From positions 1-49,745 of IMG/VR virus record IMGVR_UViG_3300042937_000479: a DNA stretch of 49,745 bases; one strand, 5' to 3'. Of this stretch, positions 15,653 through 26,360 are shown piece by piece. Every line of letters starts with the position of its first letter. Position 1 is the stretch's first letter. The position numbers were made by a program, and so were the translations under genes. The DNA comes from a virus. The notes below the pieces were generated by a model. That model ran no database searches. It was not told the origin of the DNA and saw only the letters and a program-made list of their open reading frames with translations.

Positions 15653-17577
15653 TATCACTCACGATTAAAACACCAACAGCAGGAGATTTGATTTTTTCAA
15701 ATCGAGTTGTTATTAATTATGAGGTAAAGGATACTGAGGGAATATTCAATAAAGTTATATTTGATGTTGATGGTCTTCTTTTCGAAAAAACTACAAGATC
15801 TGGTTTATTTGAAATAACAGTGCCAGAAGGGGATCATGTACTTGTTGCATATGTAAAAAACAAATATGGAAAAGAGATAATTTCTACAAGAAATACTGTA
15901 GAATTTTCAGCTAAACCAATAACGATAGAATTAAAGAACAAATTATCTTCGGTGGTTAGTTCTAGTATTCCTGATTTTTTAGAACAAGAATATTCAGTAT
16001 TTGTTGATTTCGTAAAATATTATTATATGTGGTTGGAATCATCGAAAGATCCGAATTTAATTCCACATAGCATAGAGCAGTTCTTGGATGTTGATACAAT
16101 TCCACCAGAATTGCTTGATAAATTTTATGCAACATATCTTTCATCTTTTCCTACACAATTCTCTGTAGATAAAGAAACAGGTGCTAGAATAGATGTTACC
16201 AAAGTAATAAAAAGAATAAGAGAATTTTATTCCAAAAAAGGAACAGAAGACTCATTTAGATTTCTTTTTCGTTTGATGTTTGATACAGAAATCACATTAA
16301 CTTATCCACGAGAAAAGATGCTAATTGCATCGCAAGCCAAATGGAAAGAATCTGTATTTGTAATTGCAAAAGTAAATTCTCATGAACAACTGGAAACAAT
16401 ACATTCAACTGAAATTTATGCATTAAATGATTCTGGTGATAAAGTATTTTCCGCATATGTTGATGATGTTATTGTTATAACCAAAAAAGGTAGTATATAC
16501 GCAACTCTACTTTTATCTGGAATAAATGGCACTTTACCATCTTCTACTGTGTATTACAAATATATCTTAGCTGGTATAGAAGAAACTACAAAATTGACTC
16601 TAAGTCCTATGGTAGTTTCTGCAACACCAAAAAATTGTCCTGTTTATGATTTCAAAGTTGGTCAAAAGATACGGTTTGAAAACACCGGATCTCATTCATG
16701 TTCTTCGTGTAATTCTGTTGAAACTACAGATTTAGATACAACTCCTGTTGATGGTTATAATTTTATTGCATCTGTTCAGGAAATAGATAAATTTGGTAAA
16801 ATTCAGAAAATAGAAATTTTAAATCCTGGATTCGAGTATACTTCACCTATAAATGAAGCATACACAATTGTGATAAACGGAGAGATCAATAATTGTATTA
16901 TTGAATTTGAAACTGGCTATATCTTCTATGAGCAAGGTAAATACCAAAACAAATATTCTTTATTATCACAAATAGCAGTACTTCAAGATAATTTTTATTA
17001 TCAACAAAATTCATATGAAATTGGCGCTGCTATAACTCCATATCGTTATTCTGATATTCTTAAAGAAACTGTACATCCAGTAGGATATAAAGCATTTTAT
17101 AAGTATGACATTATAGATTCTATAATCGAAGCAAAACGAATAAGTTTTACTTCATATGATGTCAGTGCTTTTGATCAGGATGTAGATGATTTCCAAAATT
17201 TGGTGGCAAGAACTGCACCGTTGAATAGACGATTTGCAAGTTTAATTATTGCGGAATATGAACCGTCTGCTCCTATTATAGATATACCAGTAGTATCTAC
17301 AACTTCTACTGATGCTGGAACAGATGTAAGCACAGATCAAATAATATATTCTACTGATGATTTAGAAGAGTATGTAGCAGCAGATGAAGCAGTTGAAAGA
17401 CCGCAACAAAGAGAAAGAGAAACTAGGATTCTTGTACCAAATTTCACCGTAGTATTATCAATCGTACCTCCTATTACAAATACAACAGACATGTATTCTA
17501 CAGATCAAATTTCAACAGATAATCCTGGACCAGAACACCCATTTGCTGCATTTCTCTTTATAGAAAACGACTTATAA
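15649..17577 (+). CDS. 7: Baseplate wedge protein gp7-like
   Basis: A wedge protein in the gp7 position, directly after gp6. Residues 1-85 look like an Ig-like beta-sandwich (NRVVINYEVKDTEG ... GDHVLVAYVKNKYGKEII). Residues about 95-230 carry the conserved block: FLEQEYSVFVDFVKYYYMWLE, FLDVDTIPPELLDKFYATYL, then VIKRIREFYSKKGTEDSFRF and LFRLMFDTEITLTYPREKML, a pattern characteristic of gp7 of T4-like phages other than T4 itself. A CxxC pair (Cys351, Cys354) lies in a probable zinc or disulfide loop. The last 100 residues are Thr/Asp/Ser-rich with repeated 'STD' tripeptides, likely a flexible tail. At 642 aa it is shorter than T4 gp7 (1032 aa). The next gene starts three bases after its stop and may supply the missing outer part. 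Confidence 0.7.
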   Translation: MISLTIKTPTAGDLIFSNRVVINYEVKDTEGIFNKVIFDVDGLLFEKTTRSGLFEITVPEGDHVLVAYVKNKYGKEIISTRNTVEFSAKPITIELKNKLSSVVSSSIPDFLEQEYSVFVDFVKYYYMWLESSKDPNLIPHSIEQFLDVDTIPPELLDKFYATYLSSFPTQFSVDKETGARIDVTKVIKRIREFYSKKGTEDSFRFLFRLMFDTEITLTYPREKMLIASQAKWKESVFVIAKVNSHEQLETIHSTEIYALNDSGDKVFSAYVDDVIVITKKGSIYATLLLSGINGTLPSSTVYYKYILAGIEETTKLTLSPMVVSATPKNCPVYDFKVGQKIRFENTGSHSCSSCNSVETTDLDTTPVDGYNFIASVQEIDKFGKIQKIEILNPGFEYTSPINEAYTIVINGEINNCIIEFETGYIFYEQGKYQNKYSLLSQIAVLQDNFYYQQNSYEIGAAITPYRYSDILKETVHPVGYKAFYKYDIIDSIIEAKRISFTSYDVSAFDQDVDDFQNLVARTAPLNRRFASLIIAEYEPSAPIIDIPVVSTTSTDAGTDVSTDQIIYSTDDLEEYVAADEAVERPQQRERETRILVPNFTVVLSIVPPITNTTDMYSTDQISTDNPGPEHPFAAFLFIENDL

Positions 17578-17579
17578 TT

Positions 17580-20500
17580 ATGCAAAAAATTAATTCTTTT
17601 GTAACACAGACAAGCACAACAGACAATCTTGGACCTATTATAAAGGATCCGAGCAATGTTTTCAATCAAGTATTGGGTCAATTACCAACCGAACCAGAAA
17701 CAACAACTACAGACGGACTTCCCGGTACAGATATTGTCTATCCACCGAGCACAGATATAGTAGTTCCTGAGCTTCCTACAAATGCATCCTCTCTTAATTA
17801 TGAAGTATGGGCAGCAACATGGAATAGACAAGTTCACGAAGATGCGATTTCTGTTGTACCTTTTGTGTATGTGGATAATATGGGAGAATGGACACCTACT
17901 CCAGGCGATGATTATTTTGTAAATACTACTCAATATAATAATTTCAAAACAGCACTAGAAGCAATACCAGAAGGAAGACGAGTTGTGCAGCCAACATTCT
18001 GGAGTGCTGCTCCTGCAAATTGGACATGGTCTTCGTTAGATATGATTGATTATTATATTGATCGTGATGGCACAGAAATAGGTGGTAGAAAATTAATCTG
18101 GACACCTTGGCAAGAAAATGTAACTGCAGATGCCAAAACAAGTATAATACAATTTTTAACTAGATGCAGTAATGATGGATTAGTAATTGATCATATTTCA
18201 GACAACACATTTTACGGAGATGGGGGTCAGCCAGGAATATGGAATCTTTCGATGCCCCCTCGATACACAACTCATAACATATATGTGTCAGATTCTATTG
18301 GAAATGATGCATGGACTGGAGAAACTTCTGTAGTTTCCGGAACAATAGGCCCTGTGAAAACTATTGCTAAAGCAGCTCTTTTAGCAAAAACTTATACAGC
18401 AGCTGGCGGTGATTCGAATATAGAGATTCGAATTGCTGGTGGTACTTACAGAATGCTTGGAACTGATGCAAATCCTATTCTATACATGAATAGTACATAT
18501 AGCGCAAAGGACGGTAGAACTTTAACATTCAAACCAAAATCTGCATCTGATGAAGTTATAATAACTGGATCGGAAGCAATTCCCCACACAGCATTTACAT
18601 TGGTAAATTCTAGTGATCCTAAGTGGAGTCGTATATCTGCTGCTGCAAAAGGAAATGTATATGTTGCTGATATTGATTCTTTTGATATTGGACCAGGATA
18701 TCCTTCTATGTGGAAAGGTGATGGAGTTGGTTCGCAGGTCGGATATACATCAGATCTACCAGCACTTCCTGATTTGATTTTTAATAATGAAACAATGGTT
18801 GTTGCTAGATGGCCTAATAAAAATAATACAAATAGTAGTGGATTTTCTTTGGCGGAATGTGCTACTATTAAAACTGTAGTTGATACTGGCACAGCTGGCG
18901 TTTGGAGTGTAGATAGAACTTATCTTACTGGAATTGGTGATACTACCCCAGATCCATGTGGAGAATATACTCCAGCTGGCGCAAGAACAACTGATGCAAA
19001 TAATGATGGTATTGCTGATTGTTTTAGAAATGGTGTGTTTACATATTCCTCGGAGTATGATTCTGTTATTTCTACTTGGACATCTGCGGCTATTAATGAT
19101 GGAATTTGGTTGTATGGTTCTTGGAGATGGGACTGGGCACAAGAAAATTATAAAGTAGTATCTCTCGATACTGTCAATAGAAGAATCACAGTCAATTCCA
19201 GAAAATCTAATTATGGAATACAAAATTATACATTATGTGATGCAACAACTGGAATTCTTAATTGTCCAACTAATCCAACTTGTGGTTCGTATTTATCAAA
19301 CCCAACTCCAAGAAGATGGTATGCACTGAATATATTAGAAGAATTAGATTCTCCCGGTGAATATTTTATCGATAGAGATAATGAGAAATTATACTTCTGG
19401 CCAAAATCTGCACTGAATAGTAATTCTAGCATAAGATTGACACACAGAGCTGTAGCCGGTGCTGGTGTTAAATCCAACGATACAACTGAGAATGGATTTG
19501 CTCCTAATGGAACCATTAGTAGAATAGACTTCCCATATCCCGGTTGGGAAGATTCTCCGTTTGGATGGTCAGGAACCGGAAGAGCAATGCAATCCAGACA
19601 TATATGGAATGTTAAAGGAGGATTGCGATCATTATTCAAATTGTATGGTGCTAAAAATATAAGATTCGAAGGACTAACTTTCAGAGATAGTGCTGGATCT
19701 GGTATAGAAATTCAATTATGTGAAAACATTACAGTATTGAAATGCAAAATCTATAATATAAAGAAACATGCAATAAATGCACCCGGTGGTAAAAATGTAA
19801 CGATTGATAGTTGTGATATACATGATATTGGACTGATGGCAATTATTAATACAGGTGGTAATAAACAAACACTAGAGCCAGCTAATAAACTAGTAACTAG
19901 ATGCTCTATTAAAAGATTTGGTAGATTAGTAGATACTTCTGCAGCAATAAGAATAGAGGGAGTTGGCAATACAGTTTCTTACAATTTAATATCAGATGGT
20001 CCTAGTGGTGTTCACGCTTCTCTTGGTAATGATATAATAATAGAATATAATCATTTTCATAAGTTGTGCAAAAATAATGATGATGCTGGTGCGGTATACG
20101 CCGGAAGAAATGCATCTTCGTTTAATATTGTAGTACGAAATAATTTCTTTAATGATATTGGACCTGATCAAGATGGTGGATTTATATATGGTAGTTTTAA
20201 TGGTGGATGTGCTGGTGGAAGCCCTCCAAATACAAGATCAGTAACCGATAACGATAAACGCGTACAGGGTGTTATAGGTGTATATTTTGATGATTTGTTA
20301 TCTGGAAATACGATAAGTCAAAATGTATTTTATAAATGTGGTAGAGGTGACTGGGGTGGCGGAATTGGTTTCAATGGTGGTATTAACCACAAAATAGAAA
20401 ATAATATTTTTGTGGAATGTCCAAGTGGATATGGAGATATTATAAATGCTAAAAAAGTGTGGAACGCATCATTATCCGGACAGGCATTTTATGTAATTAA

Positions 20501-23500
20501 TACAGAGGCTTATCCTTGGTATGAGTCTGGCGGACCATTAGATCGCGATGGAATAACAACTATACCAGTCACAGGATACAGTCCTTGGACTATGCCTTTT
20601 GGTCCTACTGCATATCCAAGTGAAGACTTCAGAGGAGTGATGGCTGTGTCTGATATTCGCGCAGATGAATACAAAAATCGCGCACCTTGGTTACATGAAA
20701 TATACAATTTTTCTAATTCTAATCCAGGAACTCCCGGAACAATTACAGTAAATGTAGACAAAGCAGTATTATATAAAACACAAGCAACAAATAATGTTTT
20801 TGTTAATTGTACTAAAATCTCTCATTCTGGTGTTGTTGGAAGTGATCCTCTAGATCCTTCCGTAATTGGTGGATTTATTGTTAATGGTCAGTTCGAATCT
20901 ACAGATATGACACACTTTGTAAATGTGCCAGCATTTGATTTTAGATTAACCGAAGAAGGTCTGAGACAAATAAAACTAGGGATTCCAGGATTTTCCAATA
21001 TACCTTTCCAATCAATTCCTACTATAAATTATGTTCCAGAATCTTACACACAACAAACTTGGCAAACATGTGCAGTAGGCAACGGTCATTACAGCTGCGA
21101 AAGAGAGTTTTCAGATCCGGATGCATTAGAAGCAATCGTTACAGATCCTAGATTTAATACAACAATTAATACTGTAAATGGAAAAACATTCTATACAGAT
21201 TTTATGGACAGATATAATCTGTGCAAAACAGAAATAGACACAAGACAGAGAAGTTTATTTTCTATATATTCGAATGATTGGTATGTTGCTACTGCCACTA
21301 CAGCCGCACAAGCATTATCACCAATGTATGGATATCTTGGAGATACTCAAAATCCACAAAATAACATGCAAGTTTTTCCTTGGGGAAATTCAAATGCTCA
21401 GGCAGCAACTCGTGCTTGGACTGATACTGTTGTAGATTGGGGTGATGCGTTCTATAGACCAACTATGTGGACACAAGCTCTATCTTCTACTGGATATAAT
21501 AATGTTTCCTTGACACAGGATTATAGCTATCCATTAAATAATGAAGAATTTAAATATTTTGACAATGGATATGGTTGGAAAGGATCACCAAAAATTGCAA
21601 AATCTGATACTAATGTATCTCCTCCATTCTATGGAGAACTTACACCAAATGCATTGGGAACATTTAGCTATATTATAAATCCAACTACAGACGATGAGAG
21701 ATATTTGTTTTCTAGTATAGATCCAAATTCTACACCACCAGCTACAACATTACGATACAGTAGTCCGACTTGGTTGGCTTTCTTATTAGACATGAGACTA
21801 ATGAAAGCAATTCACCGTAGTGATGATACTGCATGGCAAAGATTTGCGCCATGGATTGTGAGTACAGATGTAGGTGGAGAAGTTGATCGTTATCGATATG
21901 GTCCGCTAACAGGTGATGTTGGAAAACAGTATTGGAAAGAAATAATATTACATAGCTGTTTGCATGGTGCTAAATTTATTAATTATTTTAATGGAGTTTC
22001 TCCAGAAAATCCACAAAGCACTTTGGATATGCACAATGTTCTTGAAGAATGGAGAACTACCAGTGGCAATTCTCGTGCTCAACCAACTGCTGTAAACAGA
22101 ATAGCAGTAAATTCTAGTGTTATTATTTCTGGTGGTAGACTTCTAAGTACAAATCAATATTTGTGGAGAATCACAGCCAAACCATCGGCTTCTGTGACAC
22201 TCAGAGCATTCGGATCATCTACATCAAGAACAGATATTCCTCAAACTATAACTCTCGACAGCGCATCTAGAGGTGCGTGGTTAACCACAACTACTTCAGT
22301 TCCGCCAGTCTATATTCTAGATGAAAATACACAACAAGAAACTACTCAATTTACTTATGTTACCTTGATGAGAACACAATTAGAGGGTGGGTTAGTAGCA
22401 AGAGCACATGCCATATATGGTGGATCTACTCACGATTTCGGTTCTGGTGTTGGGTTTGATGCAAATGGTAAATCTGTTGGTGGTTTACAATACATGACTG
22501 ATGCCGGTATAGAAAGTTCTGGACATCATTCTGGAAATGTTAATTGGTATTATAAAAATAATTATAGATTAAATGAGGATGGTAATCTTATACCAGTAAC
22601 AATAGAATATGCACCGGGTTTCGCGCAAGTATTGTGCGACGGAGATCGTTGCTATTCTGGTCAAGGTTGCTACCAAGCACCACCTCTTCATGCTGCAGAA
22701 TGGATAGAACAAATGTCCAAATCTGGAGAATGGGGAGCTCCTTTGCGTCCAGAACAACCATTCCCAAATAGCACTTCATATTATGCATCTGCAAATCAAA
22801 GAAATACATGGTTTCCTTATGTTACTTTAGAGGATGGAGTAACTGTAAGAATTCATCAACCATTTGATAATACCAAGGGAAGAGACACTCCTATGGAGTT
22901 TATGGTTTCTGGTAACTTGGATACGACTACTAATATGTACAGTAGTTTCTGGCAAAGAAGCAGATCTCAAGGAGGACGCAGCGACCTTGCATATGACTAT
23001 AGAATAAATGTAGATACTTCTGATTATAGTTCAGTTTCTACTGGATGGTCAAATGTAGTATTCTATACACTTGCAGATGGTACATTAAAATGGCAAACAG
23101 CTTCGTCTACTTATGCTGGATATCCAATATTACCACCGAACAATCTCGCAGTTCTAAAATACAAACAAATAGCTGTTGGATATGGTAGTGTTATTGGGCT
23201 TAAAACAGATGGTACAGTTGTTGGGTGGGGTGGAGTTGATGGAGAAGTTGAAAGAAGTACTGCATTTTTCCAACAACAAGTAACTTTCAAGGGAAGAACT
23301 ATCAAAAAAGTTGCGGCGGGTGCAGGACATTACATAGCACTTCTTGACGATGGACAAGCAGTAACTTGGGGTAGTAATGAATCTGCTCAATGCAGCGATC
23401 CAGATACTGTATGGACACCAATTGGTCTTATTCCTATTCCAACTGCAACAAATAAAGAATACATTACAAATCACATACCATATCAAGATTTCTTTTATGA

Positions 23501-26351
23501 TCAAAAGAAATCATCAATGATGTATACTTTTGATGGCAGTAATGATAGTCAGCCACTATTCAATAGTTGTGTGCCTGCACCTGAAAATAGACATTATAGA
23601 ATATTTAGAAATAATTTATTAGGCTGTCCGTTTCATTCAAATAATGAATATACTCCAGCAAATCCACAGGGTGCATATGATACTCCGTATGTAATAACCG
23701 GAGAAACATATCCAATACAACAAGGCGGAAATTTTGCTTGGAGTGGTAAAATAAATTGGGCAAATCAAACGGGAGCACCAAACGATTATCAATTTAGCAG
23801 AGATACAACACAAGAAAACACAGGAGTGAATTCTTCTGTTGGTAGTTTGGGGTGGATGCGAGCCGAAGAGAATATTCCAATGGTACAAGCATCTGGAGGA
23901 ACTGAAATTGGTTATCAAAATTCTGCAGCTAACGGCGGAACACTAGTATACAATTCTGTTTTTGGTACATCAGCAAAGAAATATGTTGATATTGCAGCTG
24001 GAAGAGCCCATAGTCTATTATTAACGGAAACTGGTAACATAGAAACATGGGGTCAAAATTGGTATTACACAATCACCGGAAGTGGTGAAGCTCCTGAAGA
24101 TCCAGATACTGGAGAAAATCTGGGATGGGGTCGTGTTGGTCAACCAAGTGGAAATGGAAAACCACCAGCCATACCACATGGTTATGGTACATATCGTAAT
24201 GTTAGATTCTTTAAAAGAAATAACAATTCTGTAAAGGCAATTGCAACAGGATATTATACTAGTCAAATTATTAGACAGTCGGACGGTTCTATTTTTGCAT
24301 GGGATAGAAATGAATGGGGAGAATCGCGTCCATATCTAAATTCGGAAGGAAATGAGGGATTGCCAAATGGACCATTTAAACAAGTAAATGGTGGATATCA
24401 TCATACATGTGCCCTCAGAGAAAACGGAACAGTTGTATGTTGGGGAGAAAATACCGAGGGAGAATGTAATGTTCCAACAGATCTTGGCCAATGTCTCTGG
24501 ATAGATGCGGGTGCAAGATTTACACTAGCACTAAAACGCAACGGAGAATTGTGGGCATGGGGAAAGGTTTCAGTACTTAAAGCTGGAGCAACAGATGGTA
24601 TTGCTATTAAATTAGTAAATGATACCATAATAATACCAAACCCTTCAATCGGATTGCTTCCCGGACACGAATATCCAATGATCGTTTCTGGTGCAAAAGA
24701 AATTCGTACAGCCAGTGATGGTTTACCAACAAAATACGAACCGGGTAATATGTGGAAATATGGTGGATTTATATTTGCTCCTATACGCGCAGATGATGGA
24801 TGTGCAGATGCACTTTTCATGTCCACATACACAAAGGTGCTTCAGTCTTCAAAAGCTAGCGAAGAATATGCATATTTTTCAATGCATTTAGATCCGGATA
24901 AAATACCACCTTGCATAACTCAAGGAGACGCCTGGAAAACTTGGTCAGAGGATGATTTTGTTAATGGTGAGTATAGACCAAAGCGTGTGTTTGTGAATTA
25001 TGAAGATCAATTAGTAGATCAAATTCGTGGATTAGATATGACTGCTAGATTTGGACCAGGTCAATATGGTGGTATGGGTGGTGTGCTGGTGAATGCTAAG
25101 ATATGGCAGAAAGTAGTTTCATATGTAAAACTCACCAGAAAAATGAATAACAAAATTCGTGAAGTATGGGGATCTCAAGCAAACATAAATCATTATGATA
25201 TGATGAGTTTCCCTTATTATCAAAATTGGAAATCGGAATGGTATCCTACTGCTGGACCTCTGATGTGGGGTGAATTAGATTTGTTAGAAAATACTGCAGA
25301 TAATCAATCGAGAGTTTCTACTTGTCCATATTGTGGTGAATTGGATATAGATTATCCTGGCGATGCTGTGTTTAATCAATTATCTTTTGAAGAAAAAAGA
25401 GAATTCAACATAAAGGCATTGAAAGCAGTACAAAACAAGGTATTCGCCTTGGCTGCAGCAATAGCAAAAATGTGCTTATTTGAACCGGCTGAAGGTGAAC
25501 CAGATGTTTTAGATTTAAGACCAGAAATGACTGTTCTTATGCCTCAAATAGATCCAAGTAATTTCATTATAACTGGATTGAATCATTATGCAAATTCTGT
25601 ACACGGAGATCTTGTAAATAATGCACATAAATACTATGCAGCAACATCAGACGGGTTTACTGTTGGTGGTGAAACCTTAATGAATAATTCTGAAACAAAT
25701 AAAAGCAGACAGATGAGTGTACATCATAAAGAACAAGCAAGAGTGGGGTTATTCAATAATCAATCATCTGGTAAATTATATTCATTCATGGTTCAAGGAG
25801 TGTGTGGATCTCAAGTATCACCACATTCTTACGAATTCTATAATTCAAGTGATCCTGCTAATGCTGGATATAAAAAATCATTTAATTATCCATGTAACCC
25901 AGAATTATCTACATGTCTTCGTCCTACATTCAATGGTATAGAAGTTAGTTCGTTTCCAATATCAGCATCTGTTGCAAATCATCAGGCAGGGGATCGCAAA
26001 TATGTTGTTCCTACTTTTCCAGAAAACACCAACAGAAAGAGTTTTTTAAGACATTCCGTGTGGGTAAATCTATGGAATGATTTCCTTGTTAGAAGCCAAT
26101 TAGGTTCTGCTTTAAAGAATAAAGATGAAATTATTTGGTCTGACAATAATTTACAAAGTGTAGTTAGTTCATATTTCCCAATGGAAGTTTCTGCACCACC
26201 GGGATATAACGATCAATTGAGACCTTGTGCCCAGGGAGAAACCCCACATGCCGGTTGCAGAGACATAGTTGCAAATCCGTACATTCTACCAACTCCAATG
26301 AATGACAGTTCGCGTATAAGGAACAATTCATTTTCAACATTTAACTGTTAG
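17580..26351 (+). CDS. Giant multidomain tail protein with beta-helix and RCC1-like repeats
   Basis: A 2923-aa protein, the largest in the window. Segments: 1-75 Thr/Pro-rich linker; about 75-230 a possible TIM-barrel-like part (YEVWAATWNRQVHED); about 233-1145 a right-handed parallel beta-helix, starting HNIYVSDSIGNDAWTG and GPVKTIAKAALLA, with ladder repeats such as NVTIDSCDIHDIG and IIIEYNHFHKLC, ending DFRLTEEGLRQIKLG, as in pectate-lyase-like tailspikes; about 1190-1560 another enzyme-like region (LHSCLHGAKFINYFNG); about 1860-2335 at least six RCC1-like propeller repeats (IAVGYGSVIGLKTDGTVVGWG and similar); 2335-2923 a C-terminal region with a CxxC (Cys2582, Cys2585). It probably forms a tailspike or fibre that binds or digests surface sugars. 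It lies inside the baseplate operon between gp7 and gp8, with no SD. Confidence 0.7.
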   Translation: MQKINSFVTQTSTTDNLGPIIKDPSNVFNQVLGQLPTEPETTTTDGLPGTDIVYPPSTDIVVPELPTNASSLNYEVWAATWNRQVHEDAISVVPFVYVDNMGEWTPTPGDDYFVNTTQYNNFKTALEAIPEGRRVVQPTFWSAAPANWTWSSLDMIDYYIDRDGTEIGGRKLIWTPWQENVTADAKTSIIQFLTRCSNDGLVIDHISDNTFYGDGGQPGIWNLSMPPRYTTHNIYVSDSIGNDAWTGETSVVSGTIGPVKTIAKAALLAKTYTAAGGDSNIEIRIAGGTYRMLGTDANPILYMNSTYSAKDGRTLTFKPKSASDEVIITGSEAIPHTAFTLVNSSDPKWSRISAAAKGNVYVADIDSFDIGPGYPSMWKGDGVGSQVGYTSDLPALPDLIFNNETMVVARWPNKNNTNSSGFSLAECATIKTVVDTGTAGVWSVDRTYLTGIGDTTPDPCGEYTPAGARTTDANNDGIADCFRNGVFTYSSEYDSVISTWTSAAINDGIWLYGSWRWDWAQENYKVVSLDTVNRRITVNSRKSNYGIQNYTLCDATTGILNCPTNPTCGSYLSNPTPRRWYALNILEELDSPGEYFIDRDNEKLYFWPKSALNSNSSIRLTHRAVAGAGVKSNDTTENGFAPNGTISRIDFPYPGWEDSPFGWSGTGRAMQSRHIWNVKGGLRSLFKLYGAKNIRFEGLTFRDSAGSGIEIQLCENITVLKCKIYNIKKHAINAPGGKNVTIDSCDIHDIGLMAIINTGGNKQTLEPANKLVTRCSIKRFGRLVDTSAAIRIEGVGNTVSYNLISDGPSGVHASLGNDIIIEYNHFHKLCKNNDDAGAVYAGRNASSFNIVVRNNFFNDIGPDQDGGFIYGSFNGGCAGGSPPNTRSVTDNDKRVQGVIGVYFDDLLSGNTISQNVFYKCGRGDWGGGIGFNGGINHKIENNIFVECPSGYGDIINAKKVWNASLSGQAFYVINTEAYPWYESGGPLDRDGITTIPVTGYSPWTMPFGPTAYPSEDFRGVMAVSDIRADEYKNRAPWLHEIYNFSNSNPGTPGTITVNVDKAVLYKTQATNNVFVNCTKISHSGVVGSDPLDPSVIGGFIVNGQFESTDMTHFVNVPAFDFRLTEEGLRQIKLGIPGFSNIPFQSIPTINYVPESYTQQTWQTCAVGNGHYSCEREFSDPDALEAIVTDPRFNTTINTVNGKTFYTDFMDRYNLCKTEIDTRQRSLFSIYSNDWYVATATTAAQALSPMYGYLGDTQNPQNNMQVFPWGNSNAQAATRAWTDTVVDWGDAFYRPTMWTQALSSTGYNNVSLTQDYSYPLNNEEFKYFDNGYGWKGSPKIAKSDTNVSPPFYGELTPNALGTFSYIINPTTDDERYLFSSIDPNSTPPATTLRYSSPTWLAFLLDMRLMKAIHRSDDTAWQRFAPWIVSTDVGGEVDRYRYGPLTGDVGKQYWKEIILHSCLHGAKFINYFNGVSPENPQSTLDMHNVLEEWRTTSGNSRAQPTAVNRIAVNSSVIISGGRLLSTNQYLWRITAKPSASVTLRAFGSSTSRTDIPQTITLDSASRGAWLTTTTSVPPVYILDENTQQETTQFTYVTLMRTQLEGGLVARAHAIYGGSTHDFGSGVGFDANGKSVGGLQYMTDAGIESSGHHSGNVNWYYKNNYRLNEDGNLIPVTIEYAPGFAQVLCDGDRCYSGQGCYQAPPLHAAEWIEQMSKSGEWGAPLRPEQPFPNSTSYYASANQRNTWFPYVTLEDGVTVRIHQPFDNTKGRDTPMEFMVSGNLDTTTNMYSSFWQRSRSQGGRSDLAYDYRINVDTSDYSSVSTGWSNVVFYTLADGTLKWQTASSTYAGYPILPPNNLAVLKYKQIAVGYGSVIGLKTDGTVVGWGGVDGEVERSTAFFQQQVTFKGRTIKKVAAGAGHYIALLDDGQAVTWGSNESAQCSDPDTVWTPIGLIPIPTATNKEYITNHIPYQDFFYDQKKSSMMYTFDGSNDSQPLFNSCVPAPENRHYRIFRNNLLGCPFHSNNEYTPANPQGAYDTPYVITGETYPIQQGGNFAWSGKINWANQTGAPNDYQFSRDTTQENTGVNSSVGSLGWMRAEENIPMVQASGGTEIGYQNSAANGGTLVYNSVFGTSAKKYVDIAAGRAHSLLLTETGNIETWGQNWYYTITGSGEAPEDPDTGENLGWGRVGQPSGNGKPPAIPHGYGTYRNVRFFKRNNNSVKAIATGYYTSQIIRQSDGSIFAWDRNEWGESRPYLNSEGNEGLPNGPFKQVNGGYHHTCALRENGTVVCWGENTEGECNVPTDLGQCLWIDAGARFTLALKRNGELWAWGKVSVLKAGATDGIAIKLVNDTIIIPNPSIGLLPGHEYPMIVSGAKEIRTASDGLPTKYEPGNMWKYGGFIFAPIRADDGCADALFMSTYTKVLQSSKASEEYAYFSMHLDPDKIPPCITQGDAWKTWSEDDFVNGEYRPKRVFVNYEDQLVDQIRGLDMTARFGPGQYGGMGGVLVNAKIWQKVVSYVKLTRKMNNKIREVWGSQANINHYDMMSFPYYQNWKSEWYPTAGPLMWGELDLLENTADNQSRVSTCPYCGELDIDYPGDAVFNQLSFEEKREFNIKALKAVQNKVFALAAAIAKMCLFEPAEGEPDVLDLRPEMTVLMPQIDPSNFIITGLNHYANSVHGDLVNNAHKYYAATSDGFTVGGETLMNNSETNKSRQMSVHHKEQARVGLFNNQSSGKLYSFMVQGVCGSQVSPHSYEFYNSSDPANAGYKKSFNYPCNPELSTCLRPTFNGIEVSSFPISASVANHQAGDRKYVVPTFPENTNRKSFLRHSVWVNLWNDFLVRSQLGSALKNKDEIIWSDNNLQSVVSSYFPMEVSAPPGYNDQLRPCAQGETPHAGCRDIVANPYILPTPMNDSSRIRNNSFSTFNC

Positions 26352-26360
26352 TATTAAACA

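Noticed and set aside
18446-18892. 148-aa minus-strand ORF opposite the giant protein gene
   Set aside because: The plus strand has a continuous 2923-codon frame with clear domain repeats; the antisense frame shows no motif.
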